64,000 nt of DNA from Emiliania huxleyi CCMP1516. Lineage: Eukaryota > Haptophyta > Isochrysidales > Noelaerhabdaceae. Below are positions 1 through 9,489 of the stretch, in pieces. The DNA lies in the NCBI RefSeq assembly GCF_000372725.1, contig NW_005199770.1:1806593-1870592 (forward strand), written 5' to 3'. A program made the translations under genes and the position numbers. How positions within the stretch are numbered: the first letter of the stretch is position 1; the number at the start of each line of letters is the position of its first letter. Under the pieces are notes generated by a model that was given only the letters and a program-made list of their open reading frames with translations, was not told where the DNA came from and did no database searches.

Positions 1-223
1 GCCCGCGCTCCTGGACGCGTTGTGGTGAAGCGGCTCGTCACGCCGCCTCCGCGCCCTCCACCTCTTCCGAGCACGACGCGCCCCGCGAACGCTGCGCCCT
101 GCGGATCCGCGGGCTGTCCACCCTCCGCAGTCCGGACGGGCTGTCCTCCCCAATCGTCGGGGTGGCCGCGCCTACCTCGGGTGACCTCGGGTGACCTCGG
201 GTGACCTCGGGTGAGCCCGTCAA

Positions 224-1181
224 CTACACTCCGCCGCAGCGCCCCCCCCCTCCCTCCCCCCTGGCCCTCCGCGCACCCGACACGGCACGCCGAGAGAGCG
301 GGCGGCTGGCCTCCTCGGCGCACAGCGACGCGCGCGGCGACGACGCGTCGTCAGCGGCGCAGGGGCGCGGCAGAGCGACCTCGGCCGCAAAGAGGGCGCA
401 CGCGCAGCCGAGGACGGCGCCAGTCACGACATCGGCGGGGTGGTGCCAGTTGTCGTGCACGCGAGACGAGGCGACGGCGGCTGCGGTCGCGGCGGGCAGC
501 GCCGACGCGGCGGCGAGCAGCGCCTGCACGAAAGTTCAGGGAAGGCTCAGGGAAGGTTCAGGGAGGCTTCCTGGCCGCGGCGGCGAGGAGCGCCTCGGCT
601 TGGCCGCCGCAGTGGCCGCCGCCGCCGCTGCCGCAGCCGGCGCGGCGCGCGCGCAGCAGGTAGAGGGAGAGGAGGCCGAGGGCTGCAAAGGAGCTGGAGG
701 AGTGCCCGCTCGGCCAAGAGCGCCGGCCGGTGGCGAACTCGTGCGAGCAGTCGCCAAGTTCGTCTGACCAGCCGCACCCGGCGTAAAAGTTGGGGCGCAG
801 GAAGCCCGCGTACAGCTTGAGCGAGTTGGTCAGCAAGGTGCACAGGCCGAGCGACACGAAGAGCGCGGTGAGCGCCGGCCACGCCTCGTGCTTCCCGCCC
901 CAGCGGCGTGGCAGCAGCGTGGCTGCGACGGCGAGAATGAGGCCGGTCGCCGCGACGATGATCACCAGTGCGTAACCTGGCACGGTCTCCTCCACCAGCG
1001 CGTGGTCTAGGGTCGCGTCCCGGACCAGTACCGTCTCGCCGCTGGAGAGGTGGATCTTCTGTTTCGGGATAGGCCGCTGCGTGTGCGGGACAACCAGCCC
1101 AGGCAGCACGTTCGCCACGGCACAGAACACGGCCGCGGCGACGCAGCCCACCTCGGCAGCCAACCCAGGAAAGGACACCAT
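224..1181 (-). CDS. PAP2-family lipid phosphatase (phosphatidic acid phosphatase type 2 / LPP-like), two exons
   Basis: Integral membrane phosphatase expected to remove phosphate from phosphatidate or related lipids. Exons are 1181-594 and 523-224, giving 295 residues. The three family motifs are present in order: KLYAGFLRP (KX6RP-type), SWPSGHSS (PSGH) and, in exon 2, SRVHDNWHHPADV (SRX5HX3D with the catalytic His). Hydrophobic helices surround them (MVSFPGLAAEVGCVAAAVF, PGYALVIIVAATGLILAVA and others). The ATG at 1181 is chosen because it precedes the first membrane helix; the frame stays open upstream but looks non-coding. The intron (524-593, 70 nt) is GC-AG and begins with a near copy of the first 18 bases of exon 2 (GCGCTCCTCGCC against GCGCTGCTCGCC). 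Family assignment is firm; the substrate is inferred. Confidence 0.82.
524..593 (-). other. GC-AG intron of PAP2 gene with exon-start duplication
   Basis: Removing these 70 nt joins KX6RP/PSGH to the SRX5HX3D motif in frame. The intron's first 18 bases match the first 18 bases of the next exon at 17 positions. The interior is made of CCTTCCCTGA-type short repeats. Confidence 0.7.
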
Positions 1182-1939
1182 ATTCGCTGACTGGGATCTC
1201 AGACGCCGACGGCCCGTCGTGGCTTCGAGAAAAACTTCCGTAGTCAGGGTTTGTGTGTCGTTCGCTCGGGCGCCTTGGGCGTCGGGGTGGCGAGCAGGGG
1301 ACGCGGCTCTGAGCGCCCAGCGACGCGTGCCGGATGGAGTCCGGCCGCGGGTGACTAGGGAAGTTCGCTCAGGATGTGTGGCAGTCAGTTTGGCTGAGTG
1401 AGTGTCTTGTCTTGTGGTTCTGTGTGTCGCTCCTGTGTGACCGTCATCGCCCGTCCTGCGTCCACCCATACCGCGTTGGTGTCCCAGTCGTTGGTCGGAC
1501 TGTGTTTCGCCTTCCCATCAATCAATCAATGTGTGTGGCTCGTCATCTACCCAATTTGTTCTTTTGACGCCGGCTGCCGGCTGGACGCCTCATTTTAGGA
1601 AAGGCCATCAGAGAATAGCCTTTCCTAATAAGGCGTCCAGCTTGAGGTTTCGAGAAAAACCGAAAAACAAACACCGAAAAAAAATTCTCTCTGAAAACCC
1701 GAGGACAAAACGATGAGAGCATAAGGGTTTGGATTGGCCTTCACGCCACTCTCCCGAGGTCGTTCGAATCTCCGGCTTCGAGAAAAACTTTCCGCGCGGC
1801 GACCAGAGCGGTGTGTGTGTGTGTCTGTGTCTGTGTGGCTCCTCCTCTATACGGGTATGTTCGTAAGAGCTACATACACTGAAAATTCTCGCAGACCTTT
1901 GGAAGAATTCTTAAAATACAAGCCTCTCTCACAGCACAC
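1182..1939. other. Intergenic region with dispersed repeat pieces
   Basis: No gene is supported here. The segment 1450-1530 is repeated in inverted orientation at about 18655-18735 (core GGTGTCCCAGTCGTTGGTCG). The segment 1850-1882 recurs inverted at about 33606-33640 (core GTTCGTAAGAGCTACATACA). It lies upstream of the PAP2 start and may include its promoter, but I recognise no specific element. Confidence 0.4.
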
Positions 1940-2063
1940 TCTACCCTTATAAGTCTCTCGTGTCGGCGCCGACGCTCTTGGTTTAACCGTAGAACGTCCC
2001 AGCCGAAATCCGCCCGCCACGATCGATCAGTCCACAATCGTCGGCCCGCAGCGACCCGCAGCG

Positions 2064-2779
2064 ATGGATGCCGCCGCCCCCCCGGCCCCTGCGGCTGACG
2101 CGCCGATGCACGACCGGCCTCCGTCGGATGGCTCTCCGGCCTCTCCGGCCGCTGACGCGGCCGCCCATGCTGCTGCCGATCCGGTCCCTCTCACGCTCAG
2201 CGATATCCGCACAAGCTACGACAACTTCGAGGTCGCCGGCTTTGGCCAGGTGCAGAAACCAACCTGCTTGCCTCCATGTTCACGCTTCGCGCCCCTTCCC
2301 CCCCTCTGACGCCGTCGTATGACCGTAGGTGAGGGGCACGACTACCCGCCTGGAAGGCGCTCTCATCAGCAAGTCACCCAGGCACCAACTCCTGGGCGTT
2401 TACGCTTGACTACGAAACCATGCAGTGGATGCAGCTCGATCAAAACGGCGACGCCAACAGCTGGTCCCTGGGCGAGTTCCTCGCCCAGGATGAGGTGCGA
2501 GTCATGATGCTCGACCCAGCGTGCACCAAGTCGCTCACATTCCGTGAGTTCGTCAACGGGCCGAACACACTCTCCAAGTCGACTGCGATCTCGAACTCCG
2601 ACAACTGGACCGGTGCTCGCGTAGGACGATGGCTCCCTCGACGACATCCCTTCATCGACGGACGCCTTCACCGCCGCCGGCCCTGGGCCATCCAGCGCGG
2701 CCTCCGACGGCCTGCACGTGATCGAGCGGGTACAGAAACGGTGGCTGCCGCAGCTCACACCCTAATCGATCTGCCTTAG
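2064..2779 (+). pseudogene. Broken gene fragment inside module B
   Basis: The fragment has at least two exons: 2064-2248 and about 2331 onward. The second exon is frame-shifted in its first 50 bases compared with the copy near 28353, then reads NSWSLGEFLAQDEVRVMML and TFREFVNGPNTLS. Product unknown. Called a pseudogene because both copies in the window carry different indels. Confidence 0.5.
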
Positions 2780-3117
2780 GCACGGAGCCAACGGAGCCAT
2801 CGCGCATGCCCGCATCGCGTGCGGCTCCGAGGTCTCCCGCCGAGACCGGCTCGGCGCGGCGCGTGGCCGCACGCCGCCGTTGAAAAGGCGAGGTAGGACC
2901 GAGGGGAGAGCGCCGGCCACATCGAGCGAGCGCTGACGTGTAAGGTGTCTGTGCTGCTCCGGTGTGTGTGGGATTCTGCCTCCCCCCCCATCTGTGCGGC
3001 GAGATGTTTGCGGCGCGATGCCCGATCGTGCGCGATAGCCTCCCATTGTGCGTGGTGTGTCGGTTGTCGGGGTCGTCCGGAGCGTGTGGCGGCGCCGTTG
3101 CATGCAGCGACTGCTCC

Positions 3118-3320
3118 ACGTGCCACGACTGCTTTGACTGACGTGACTGACTGATGAGTGCCACGAACTGCTTTGACTGACGTGACTGACTGATGAGTGC
3201 CACGAACTGCTTTGACTGACGTGAACTGACTGATGAGTGCCACGAACTGCTTTGACTGACGTGACTGACTGATGAGTGCCACGAACTGCTTTGACTGACG
3301 TGACTGACTGATGAGACATG
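3118..3320. repeat. 39-bp tandem repeat
   Basis: About five copies of a 39-bp unit with core CCACGAACTGCTTTGACTGA, including one single-base insertion. It lies inside copy 1 of module B. The copy near 27540 has only a remnant, so the array expanded after the modules separated. It shows as long artefactual open frames rich in Ser and Val. Confidence 0.85.
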
Positions 3321-3455
3321 AGTGCTGATGGATGATCTCCGACAACCCAAACCCAAAATGCAAATGAGTGGCGGCCCACTTTTTGGCGTGCAGATCCTGC
3401 GTCTCTCACTGCCCGAACAACAGAGACGGGTACCGCCGCAGGTCCCACACTAGTG

Positions 3456-4059
3456 CAGGAAGAAATACGGATGCGCTGCTTGCCGCCCGCGTCTGCCGCT
3501 CGTCCACACCCACCCAGCCCCTGCCGTCCCACGCCCAATGCGCGCGACATGGACACCCGCATCGGACAGCAGCGCCACCGGCCGCTTCTCGCAGCGCCAC
3601 CGCGATGCTCTCGGCAACGACGACTACAAGCGCTGGCTAGCTCCTGACGAGGAGGACGTGAGCACCGCTCGGCTGCCCGCTGCGGTGCTCCTGCTCGCTG
3701 CCTGTCTGGCCGCGCTGCTGGGCCTCGCGTGGCGCAGGCTGCGGGTTATGCGCGCCGACTGGGCTGCGCGGCGCCTGCTGGCAGAGGAGCCGACTCTCGA
3801 CTGCACTGAGAGAGTTCATCCCACCATCAGCACCGTATTCGCCCACAGCATGCCATGAGATTCATATAGGTCTAGTGTACACATCAGCTCAGCGAGACCA
3901 ATATCTCCAGCCTGTTAGTGCCACGGGGGAGGGTCCACGAATTCTCGCTTCGAGCTAAGCAGTACCGGTAAAAGAAAAACAACGACTTAGAGCCTGTTTT
4001 TGCCACTTCGTTAGCTCTCCAGGGGTCTCTAATCTTGAAATCCGCCGACCAAGTCGCAG
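3456..4059. other. Intergenic / possible upstream exon region
   Basis: A 106-codon frame (3538-3858) has one hydrophobic stretch (LPAAVLLLAACLAALLGLAW) but no recognisable domain. It could be an exon belonging to the zinc-finger gene downstream or simply open by chance in GC-rich DNA. The remainder shows nothing I can support. Confidence 0.25.
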
Positions 4060-4431
4060 GTGGTGCGGGACGCCTTTGCGGCAGCCACAGCCACCGGCGC
4101 GGTCGGGGGCGTCAAGCAGCGCTTCTGCCGGCTCTGCGACGTGCCGGTCGACGACGACCACCTGCTCGCGCACACGTCCGGCAAGAAGCACCAGAGGCTG
4201 CTCTCCAAGACGGTGGTCGACGAGCAGGGGCGGCTCGTCACGGGCGACAAGGTGCCGTGCTGGTGCTGGCGCGAGGTTGCGCCACCCCCGCCACCGCCGC
4301 CGGAGGCACCGCCTGCCGATGCAGCGGAGCTCGGCCGCGAGGCTGAGCGCTTGCGAGAGCGATCCAGACCGAAGGGGCAGCCGGCGCAGTGGGAGACCGT
4401 GTCTGGCAAAAGTGGGAAGAAGCGGAGGTGA
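4060..4431 (+). CDS. C2H2 (U1/matrin-like) zinc-finger protein, C-terminal exon
   Basis: The peptide includes FCRLCDVPVDDDHLLAHTSG then KKHQRLL. This is a CX2C...HX5H finger of the U1/matrin or JAZ type, whose members bind RNA or double-stranded RNA. After it come a proline run and a basic, charged tail (ELGREAERLRERSRPKG) ending GKKRR. The frame opens at a GTG directly after CAG (AGTCGCAG|GTGGTG), so 4060 is most likely a 3' splice site and not a start; the N-terminal exon or exons are not identified. The finger assignment is fairly sure, the gene boundary is not. Confidence 0.6.
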   Translation: MVRDAFAAATATGAVGGVKQRFCRLCDVPVDDDHLLAHTSGKKHQRLLSKTVVDEQGRLVTGDKVPCWCWREVAPPPPPPPEAPPADAAELGREAERLRERSRPKGQPAQWETVSGKSGKKRR

Positions 4432-4926
4432 GAGTCGTTTTGTGTGTTCATTCGGCTGCACACAGCCCAACAGGGCACAAAACATACGTGCAACTCCTTT
4501 CAGGCGCGTCTGTCCTTCTGTCACGCACACACTAGTCACACTACATCACCCACGCGCACGACCGGGCCTTGCACTTTGAATGCCGTGGGGCTCCTGTCGT
4601 TAGACGGTGGAGACGCGAGGCCGAGGGTTGCCCCCCCCCCTTGCCCCACCACCTTGTGTGTGTGGAGAAGTTTACCTTACCTTACCTTACACGCGCGCTG
4701 TCACTTCCGACAGTCTCTGCACAAGTCTTCACAGTCGACCACACATCTCGCGCACGTGTACGTGTGTGTGTTCCCCTTCGCTCTCATAAGACACAGGGCG
4801 CACTCTGAAGATCACTGACGTCTCTCCCTGGGTACCCACACGGTACGCTCACCCGCACGTACCCCGACACCGCTCACCGGCCGTCGCCTCGCTTCTCCCT
4901 CCACCCCACCGTGGCCCTCTCAGTAC
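4432..4926. other. Intergenic, simple-sequence rich
   Basis: Holds 3' flanks of the converging zinc-finger and ERO1 genes. There are poly-C and CCTTA runs near 4630-4690 and no supported gene. Confidence 0.4.
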
Positions 4927-7338
4927 TCAGAGGAGCTCCCGCACAAACGCGAGCGACGCAGAGAGCCGCTCGAGCGTCACCACGAGCGCCACCGCCTCCT
5001 GCCGCGTCAGAGCCGGCGCAGGCCCGTCGGCGTCGGCGAGCAGCACGCGCACCGCTGTCGCGAACCCGCGCGCCTGCAGCGAGATTGCCCGAGAGTCCCC
5101 GAGATTGCACGAGATTCCCCGAGATTGCACGCCCCCGGCCTGCAGCCCCAACTCTCGCCGCTCTTCTGTGTTGCGGGTTGTGACGAGGGGTGAGGGGGGC
5201 GGATTGAAGACCCCTCACACCAAGATCGCGCAGGGCGGGGACACACGCACATGCACATGCACATGCACTTGCACACGCACACGCACATGGTCGGGTGTGT
5301 ATGTGTGTGTGTGGTGCGCCCCACCGCCCATCTCGTCCGAGTATGACGCGTGTGACTTTCCTTTCCCCTTAGGCCGCGCGCCTGCAGCGTGCCCCACAGC
5401 TTGCAGCGGTCGCAGCCGACGCACCGCATGATGCGGCCGAGGTGCTCGAACCGCGCCTGAGTCCGAGCCAACCACGCGCCGGTCATCACTGGCGCACGCA
5501 CCGCGCGACGCGGCCGAGGTGCTCGAAGAGCGCGCCTGCAGCATCTCGCGCCGCAGGCCCTCCCCGTCGCCCTCGAGCAGCGACGTCTCGTCAAAGCTGG
5601 TGGGGCACGCCTCGCCCAGGGCACGGATGCCTGATTCACCAACTCAATCACTCAGCCAACCAACGTGCTCCATCGGCACGCCTCGCCCCGTGTGCGCGGG
5701 TGCCCGGGAGAAGCCTCGTCTCCCACTCCCGCCTCCCCTCGCCCATGGCCGCGCCTGTCCACAGATGTAGGTGTGAAGAGACGCCGTTCACAGACTGCCC
5801 CCCCTCGCCCATGGCCGCGCCTCACGGTTAGGGCCAGGGCCAGGGTCGGGGTCGGGGTTAGGGTTGGGGTTAGGGTTAGCCTCCCCTCGCCCATGGCCGC
5901 GCTTTAGGTGTGAAGAGTAGGTGTGAAGAGTAGGTGTGAAACGCCTCCCCTCGCCCATGGCCGCGCGCCTGCCGGCGGCACCGCAGCCGTGATCGCGTCC
6001 CCAGCCTTGACGACGGCTCGGAGCATCACTGCGAAGGCGACGTAGAGGTTGTCGAGCCGCTCCTGAGAGCGAAACACATCGGGTGAAAGAAGAAACACGC
6101 GCGCCGTACCGAGGTTGTCGAGCCGCTCCTTGTGCGCGAGCACACGGCTATGCGCGAGGGAGCGGTTGACGCCCCACCGCAGGCACTCGCCGCCGGTCTC
6201 TGGCTGCAGGCAGTACCTGAAGCAGAGAGACGCCCGGGTGGGAGAAGAAAGACTGAAGACTCGCCGCCGGCCTATGCGTGTCGGCGGAGTACGTGCGCGC
6301 GATGTGCAGCGAGATGGAGGAGTGCAGTCCGGACAGCACGCGGTTGTACACCCGCTGCTCAGACGGGAGCAGACAGAGCTCGTCGTCGCCGCCGCCGCCG
6401 CTGCCGCCGCCGCCGCTGCCGCCGCCGTCGCCGCCGCCGCCGCTGCTGCCGCCGCCGCCGCTGCCGCCGCCGTCGCCGCCGCCGCCGCCGCTGCTGCCGC
6501 CGTTGCTGCTGCCGCCGCCGTTGCTGCCGCCGCCGCCGCCGCTTCTGCCGGCCGGGGAGAAGCAATTCTCGCCGTGGATGGCGCTCCACACTCTCGCGGC
6601 AGAGGCGCCGCCGTAGCCCGTATGCCTCTCGGGATTGAGAGCGAGGTTGACGACGACGGCGCCGGTCTCGGGCACCACCGCCGCGCCCTGCTCCGCCGCG
6701 CCCAGGCCAACCCGCACCTCAGCCGCCACCGAGATGTCGAGTGGCGTGTCCTATGTGCTGAATACGCCAACCTCAGGGCGGGGAGACGGTATTGTGCAGC
6801 GTATTCAGAGTACCGCGTGAGTACAACGGAGAGGAGGACAGTGAATACAGCGGAATGCGTGGGGTACAAGAATACGTGTTTCGCTTCTAGTGTCCTCCTC
6901 CTCTTGCTGACTGCACGCCGCGCTGCCGGTCACCCTCCACGGCGCGTCGGCGCCGGTGACGGCCCAGTCTGGCTCTGGCCCACCGCCCTCCTCTCCGCAC
7001 GGGCAGACGGAGCAGTTGCGCAGCACGCAGAGCGGGTCGTCCTGCCAGAGCTCACACTCTGAGCAGAGCGAAATGGCGTAGTGCGAGAAGAAGGGCGTCG
7101 CGACCACCCGCTGGAGCAGTGGGTGCACGCTCTCCGCGTTGGAGCGCTCGAGGTCGCCGAACGCGCAGCAGCAGTCCGGAACTGAAGCGCTGCTCGGGCC
7201 GAACGGGTAGACCGGCTCCGGCGTGATGCAGGTGCAGTTCCCGGGAGACGGTGGGGCCACGTCGAGCAGACCTGCGGCCCAGAGCGCCAGGGCGAGGGCC
7301 AGGGCAGAACCGAGCAGCCACCGGGGTCGAAGCTTCAT
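4927..7338 (-). CDS. ERO1: ERO1 endoplasmic reticulum thiol oxidase, seven exons
   Basis: Flavin-dependent oxidase that reoxidises protein disulfide isomerase in the ER. Start ATG at 7338 is followed by a signal peptide (MKLRPRWLLGSALALALALW). Family landmarks in order: CTC, DCCCAFGDLERSNAESVHPL, VVATPFFSHYAIS, CVLRNCSVCPC, VVNLALNPERHTGYGG, RVWSAIHGENCF, SGLHSSISLHIART, ERLDNLYVAFAVMLRAV, CPTSFDETSLLEGD and the active-site motif RIMRCVGCDRCKLWGTLQ (CX2C). Exons: 7338-6934, 6717-6293, 6216-6129, 6062-5969, 5630-5536, 5456-5382, 5073-4927. All join in frame. A Gly/Ser-rich insert replaces the usual loop after ENCF. Donors are GT, GT, GA, GC, GC, GC. Identity is firm; exact positions of introns 1 and 4 are less sure. 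Confidence 0.9.
5074..5381 (-). other. ERO1 intron 6, GC-AG, flanked by direct repeats
   Basis: Junctions are CTGCAG|GCGCGCGG ... CTGCAG|GCGCGCGG, a 16-bp direct repeat (CGCTGCAGGCGCGCGG) spanning both splice sites. The interior carries CACATGCACATG-type simple repeats and several CGAGATTGCA units. Confidence 0.7.
5457..5535 (-). other. ERO1 intron 5, GC-AG, beginning with a copy of the next exon
   Basis: The intron starts GCGCGCTC then TTCGAGCACCTCGGCCGC; the next exon starts GCGCGG then TTCGAGCACCTCGGCCGC. The 18-base block is identical, and similarity runs on for roughly 40 bases. Confidence 0.75.
5631..5968 (-). repeat. ERO1 intron 4 with repeated CATGGGCGAGGGGAGG units and telomere-like tract
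   Basis: The intron holds at least four spaced copies of GCGCGGCCATGGGCGAGGGG. Between them is a degenerate telomere-like tract at about 5826-5879 (GGTTAGGGTTGGGGTTAGGG on the plus strand). A GGCGAGGCGTGCC segment near the acceptor also occurs in the following exon. Confidence 0.65.
6063..6128 (-). other. ERO1 intron 3, 66 nt, GA-AG, perfect 18-bp exon duplication
   Basis: Sequence reads CACAAG|GAGCGGCTCGACAACCTC...CTCTCAG|GAGCGGCTCGACAACCTC. Family alignment needs HK followed directly by ERLDNLY, so one copy must be removed or tolerated as an insert. The 66 nt are a multiple of three with no stop, so retention would add 22 residues. Confidence 0.65.
6375..6545 (-). repeat. GGC/AGC microsatellite coding a Gly/Ser loop in ERO1
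   Basis: Trinucleotide expansion read as Gly-rich sequence with Ser, Asn and Asp between ENCFSPAGR and DDELCLLPSEQRVYNRVLSG. It replaces the variable loop of ERO1 proteins. In other frames it gives artefactual poly-Ala and poly-Pro open frames. Confidence 0.8.
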
Positions 7339-7596
7339 CCTACGTTGCGCGCCCAACGTAGGGCGAGCTTCAGCACGGACACGTCCTCGACCGGGTGGCA
7401 CGCCGCCAAGCTGTCCTCTCCGTACGGGTGGTCCGTACGGGTGGTGGCGTCCCGCTCGAGTCCGAGACCGGCATCCAAAAAAGAAACGCGAGCCGGCGGC
7501 CGACCGTCGAGATGCCGGCGCTGGCGGCGGTCGGGCGGGCGGGCGCGTAGGCCCGGCGAGGCGGCGGGCGGCGGGGCGGCCGGCGAGGCGGCTGGC
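7339..7596. promoter_or_regulatory. Upstream region of ERO1 up to the assembly gap
   Basis: 5' flank of ERO1, very GC-rich, with a local duplication of GTACGGGTGGTCC-type sequence near 7423-7445. I can point to no defined promoter motif. Confidence 0.3.
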
Positions 7597-7696
7597 NNNN
7601 NNNNNNNNNNNNNNNNNNNNNNNNNNNNNNNNNNNNNNNNNNNNNNNNNNNNNNNNNNNNNNNNNNNNNNNNNNNNNNNNNNNNNNNNNNNNNNNN
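7597..7696. other. Assembly gap (100 N)
   Basis: Exactly 100 N, the usual placeholder for a gap of unknown size. It sits at the edge of the 41-bp minisatellite, which probably caused the assembly break. Confidence 0.95.
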
Positions 7697-9231
7697 AATG
7701 ACCGACGTGTCGCCGTGCGTGCCTGAGTACTGCGGCCAGGCAATGACCGACGTGTCGCCGCGCCTGAGTACTGCGGCCAGGCAATGACCGACGTGTCGCC
7801 GCGCCTGAGTACTGCGGCCAGGCAATGACCGACGTGTCGCCGCGCCTGACTACTGCGGCCAGGCAATGAACGACGTGTCGCCGTGCCTGACTACTGCGGC
7901 CAGGCAATGACCGACGTGTCGCCGTGCGTGCCTGAGTACTGCGGCCAGGCAATGAACGACGTGTCGCCGTGCCTGACTACTGCGGCCAGGCAATGACCGA
8001 CGTGTCGCCGTGCCTGACTACTCCGGCCAGGCAATGACCGACGTGTCGCCGTGCCTGACTACTGCGGCCAGGCAATGACCGACGTGTCGCCGCGCCTGAC
8101 TACTGCGGCCAGGCAATGAACGACGTGTCGCCGCGCCTGAGTACTGCGGCCAGGCAATGACCGACGTGTCGCCGTGCGTGCCTGACTACTGCGGCCAGGC
8201 AATGACCGACGTGTCGCCGTGCCTGACTACTGCGGCCCGGCAATTACCGATGTGTCGCCGCGCCTGAGTACTGCGGCCAGGAATGACCGACGCGTCGCCG
8301 TGCGTGCCTGACTACTGCGGCCAGGCAATGACCGACGTGTCGCCGCGCCTGACTACTGCGGCCAGGCGATGACCGACGTGTCGCCGTGCGTGCCTGACTA
8401 CTGCGGCCAGGCGATGACCGACGTGTCGCCGTGCCTGACTACTGCGGCCAGGCAATGACCGACGTGTCGCCGTGCCTGACTACTGCGGCCAGGCAATGAC
8501 CGACGTGTCGCCGTGCCTGAGTACTGCGGCCAGGCGATGACCGACGTGTCGCCGTGCCTGACTACTGCGGCCAGGCAATGACCGACGTGTCGCCGTGCCT
8601 GACTACTGCGGCCAGGCGATGACCGACGTGTCGCCGTGCGTGCCTGACTACTGCGGCCAGGCAATGACCGACGTGTCGCCGTGCCTGACTACTGCGGCCA
8701 GGCAATGACCGACGTGTCGCCGTGCCTGACTACTGCGGCCAGGCGATGACCGACGTGTCGCCGCGCCTGACTACTGCGGCCAGGCGATGACCGACGTGTC
8801 GCCGTGCGTGCCTGACTACTGCGGCCAGGCGATGACCGACGTGTCGCCGTGCCTGACTACTGCGGCCAGGCAATGACCGACGTGTCGCCGTGCCTGACTA
8901 CTGCGGCCAGGCAATGACCGACGTGTCGCCGTGCCTGACTACTGCGGCCAGGCAATGACCGACGTGTCGCCGTGCCTGACTACTGCGGCCAGGCAATGAC
9001 CGACGTGTCGCCGTGCGTGCCTGAGTACTGCGGCCAGGAATGACCGATGTGTCGCCGTGCCTGACTACTGCGGCCAGGCGATGACCGACGTGTCGTCGTG
9101 CCTGACTACTGCGGCCAGGCAATGACCGACGTGTCGCCGTGCGTGCCTGAGTACTGCGGCCAGGCAATGAACGACGTGTCGCCGTGCGTGCCTGACTACT
9201 GCGGCCAGGCTATGAACGACGATTCGCCCAC
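7697..9231. repeat. 41-bp minisatellite, about 36 copies
   Basis: Unit of 41 bp with core GACTACTGCGGCCAGGCAAT followed by GACCGACGTGTCGCCG. A 45-bp variant with an extra GTGC is interspersed. Few other substitutions occur (GAC/GAG, CAAT/CGAT, ACC/AAC), which indicates recent homogenisation. The unit is not a multiple of three and is open in no single frame, so it is non-coding. It lies between the divergent starts of ERO1 (-) and the large membrane-protein gene (+). Confidence 0.95.
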
Positions 9232-9489
9232 CGCCGCTTCGTTACTGCCACTTCCGGGCCACCGCCGCCGTTGTGCCGCCGCCTCCGCCGCGCAATTTGC
9301 CGCCGCAGCCTTCACCGCCGCCATTGATGCCTTCGCCGCCCTGCCGACGACACTGCCGCCGCCGCAGCCCCTCCCTTCCTGCCTCCCCCCCCCCCCCCAC
9401 ACACACACTGCCGCCACCCTCGCCCTCGCCCTCGCCCGCAAGGCCTCTCTTTATTCTCTGGCCCTCGTCGCCTGCAACACTCGCCCGAC

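Larger units (their letters stand above)
1940..3455 (+). repeat. Dispersed repeat (module B, copy 1) with a broken gene fragment
   Basis: About 1.5 kb that recurs in inverted orientation at about 27400-28728 inside the TIR element. It contains a decayed gene fragment. The first exon starts at 2064 (MDAAAPPAPAADAPMHDRPP, later SDIRTSYDNFEVAGFGQ). An intron of about 2249-2330 (GT-AG) leads to VRGTTTRLEGALISKSP. Copy 1 then lacks two bases near 2376 relative to copy 2, shifting frame; copy 2 is shifted elsewhere (near 28200). The conserved peptide continues as TLDYETMQWMQLDQNGDAN and FREFVNG. I do not recognise the family. Two independently broken copies suggest a captured host-gene piece or element gene that no longer works. 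Confidence 0.7.

Noticed and set aside
2652..3562. Ser/Val/His-rich minus-strand proteins
   Set aside because: They are generated by the 39-bp tandem repeat within a dispersed element.
6115..7062. Plus-strand poly-Ala and poly-Pro proteins
   Set aside because: Antisense shadows of the Gly/Ser microsatellite in ERO1.
6805..7952. Long minus-strand frames running through the 7597-7696 gap
   Set aside because: They translate N and the minisatellite; only the part from 7338 downward (ERO1) has coding evidence.
7697..9231. CRISPR-like array
   Set aside because: Units abut with no unique spacers; it is a minisatellite in a eukaryotic contig.
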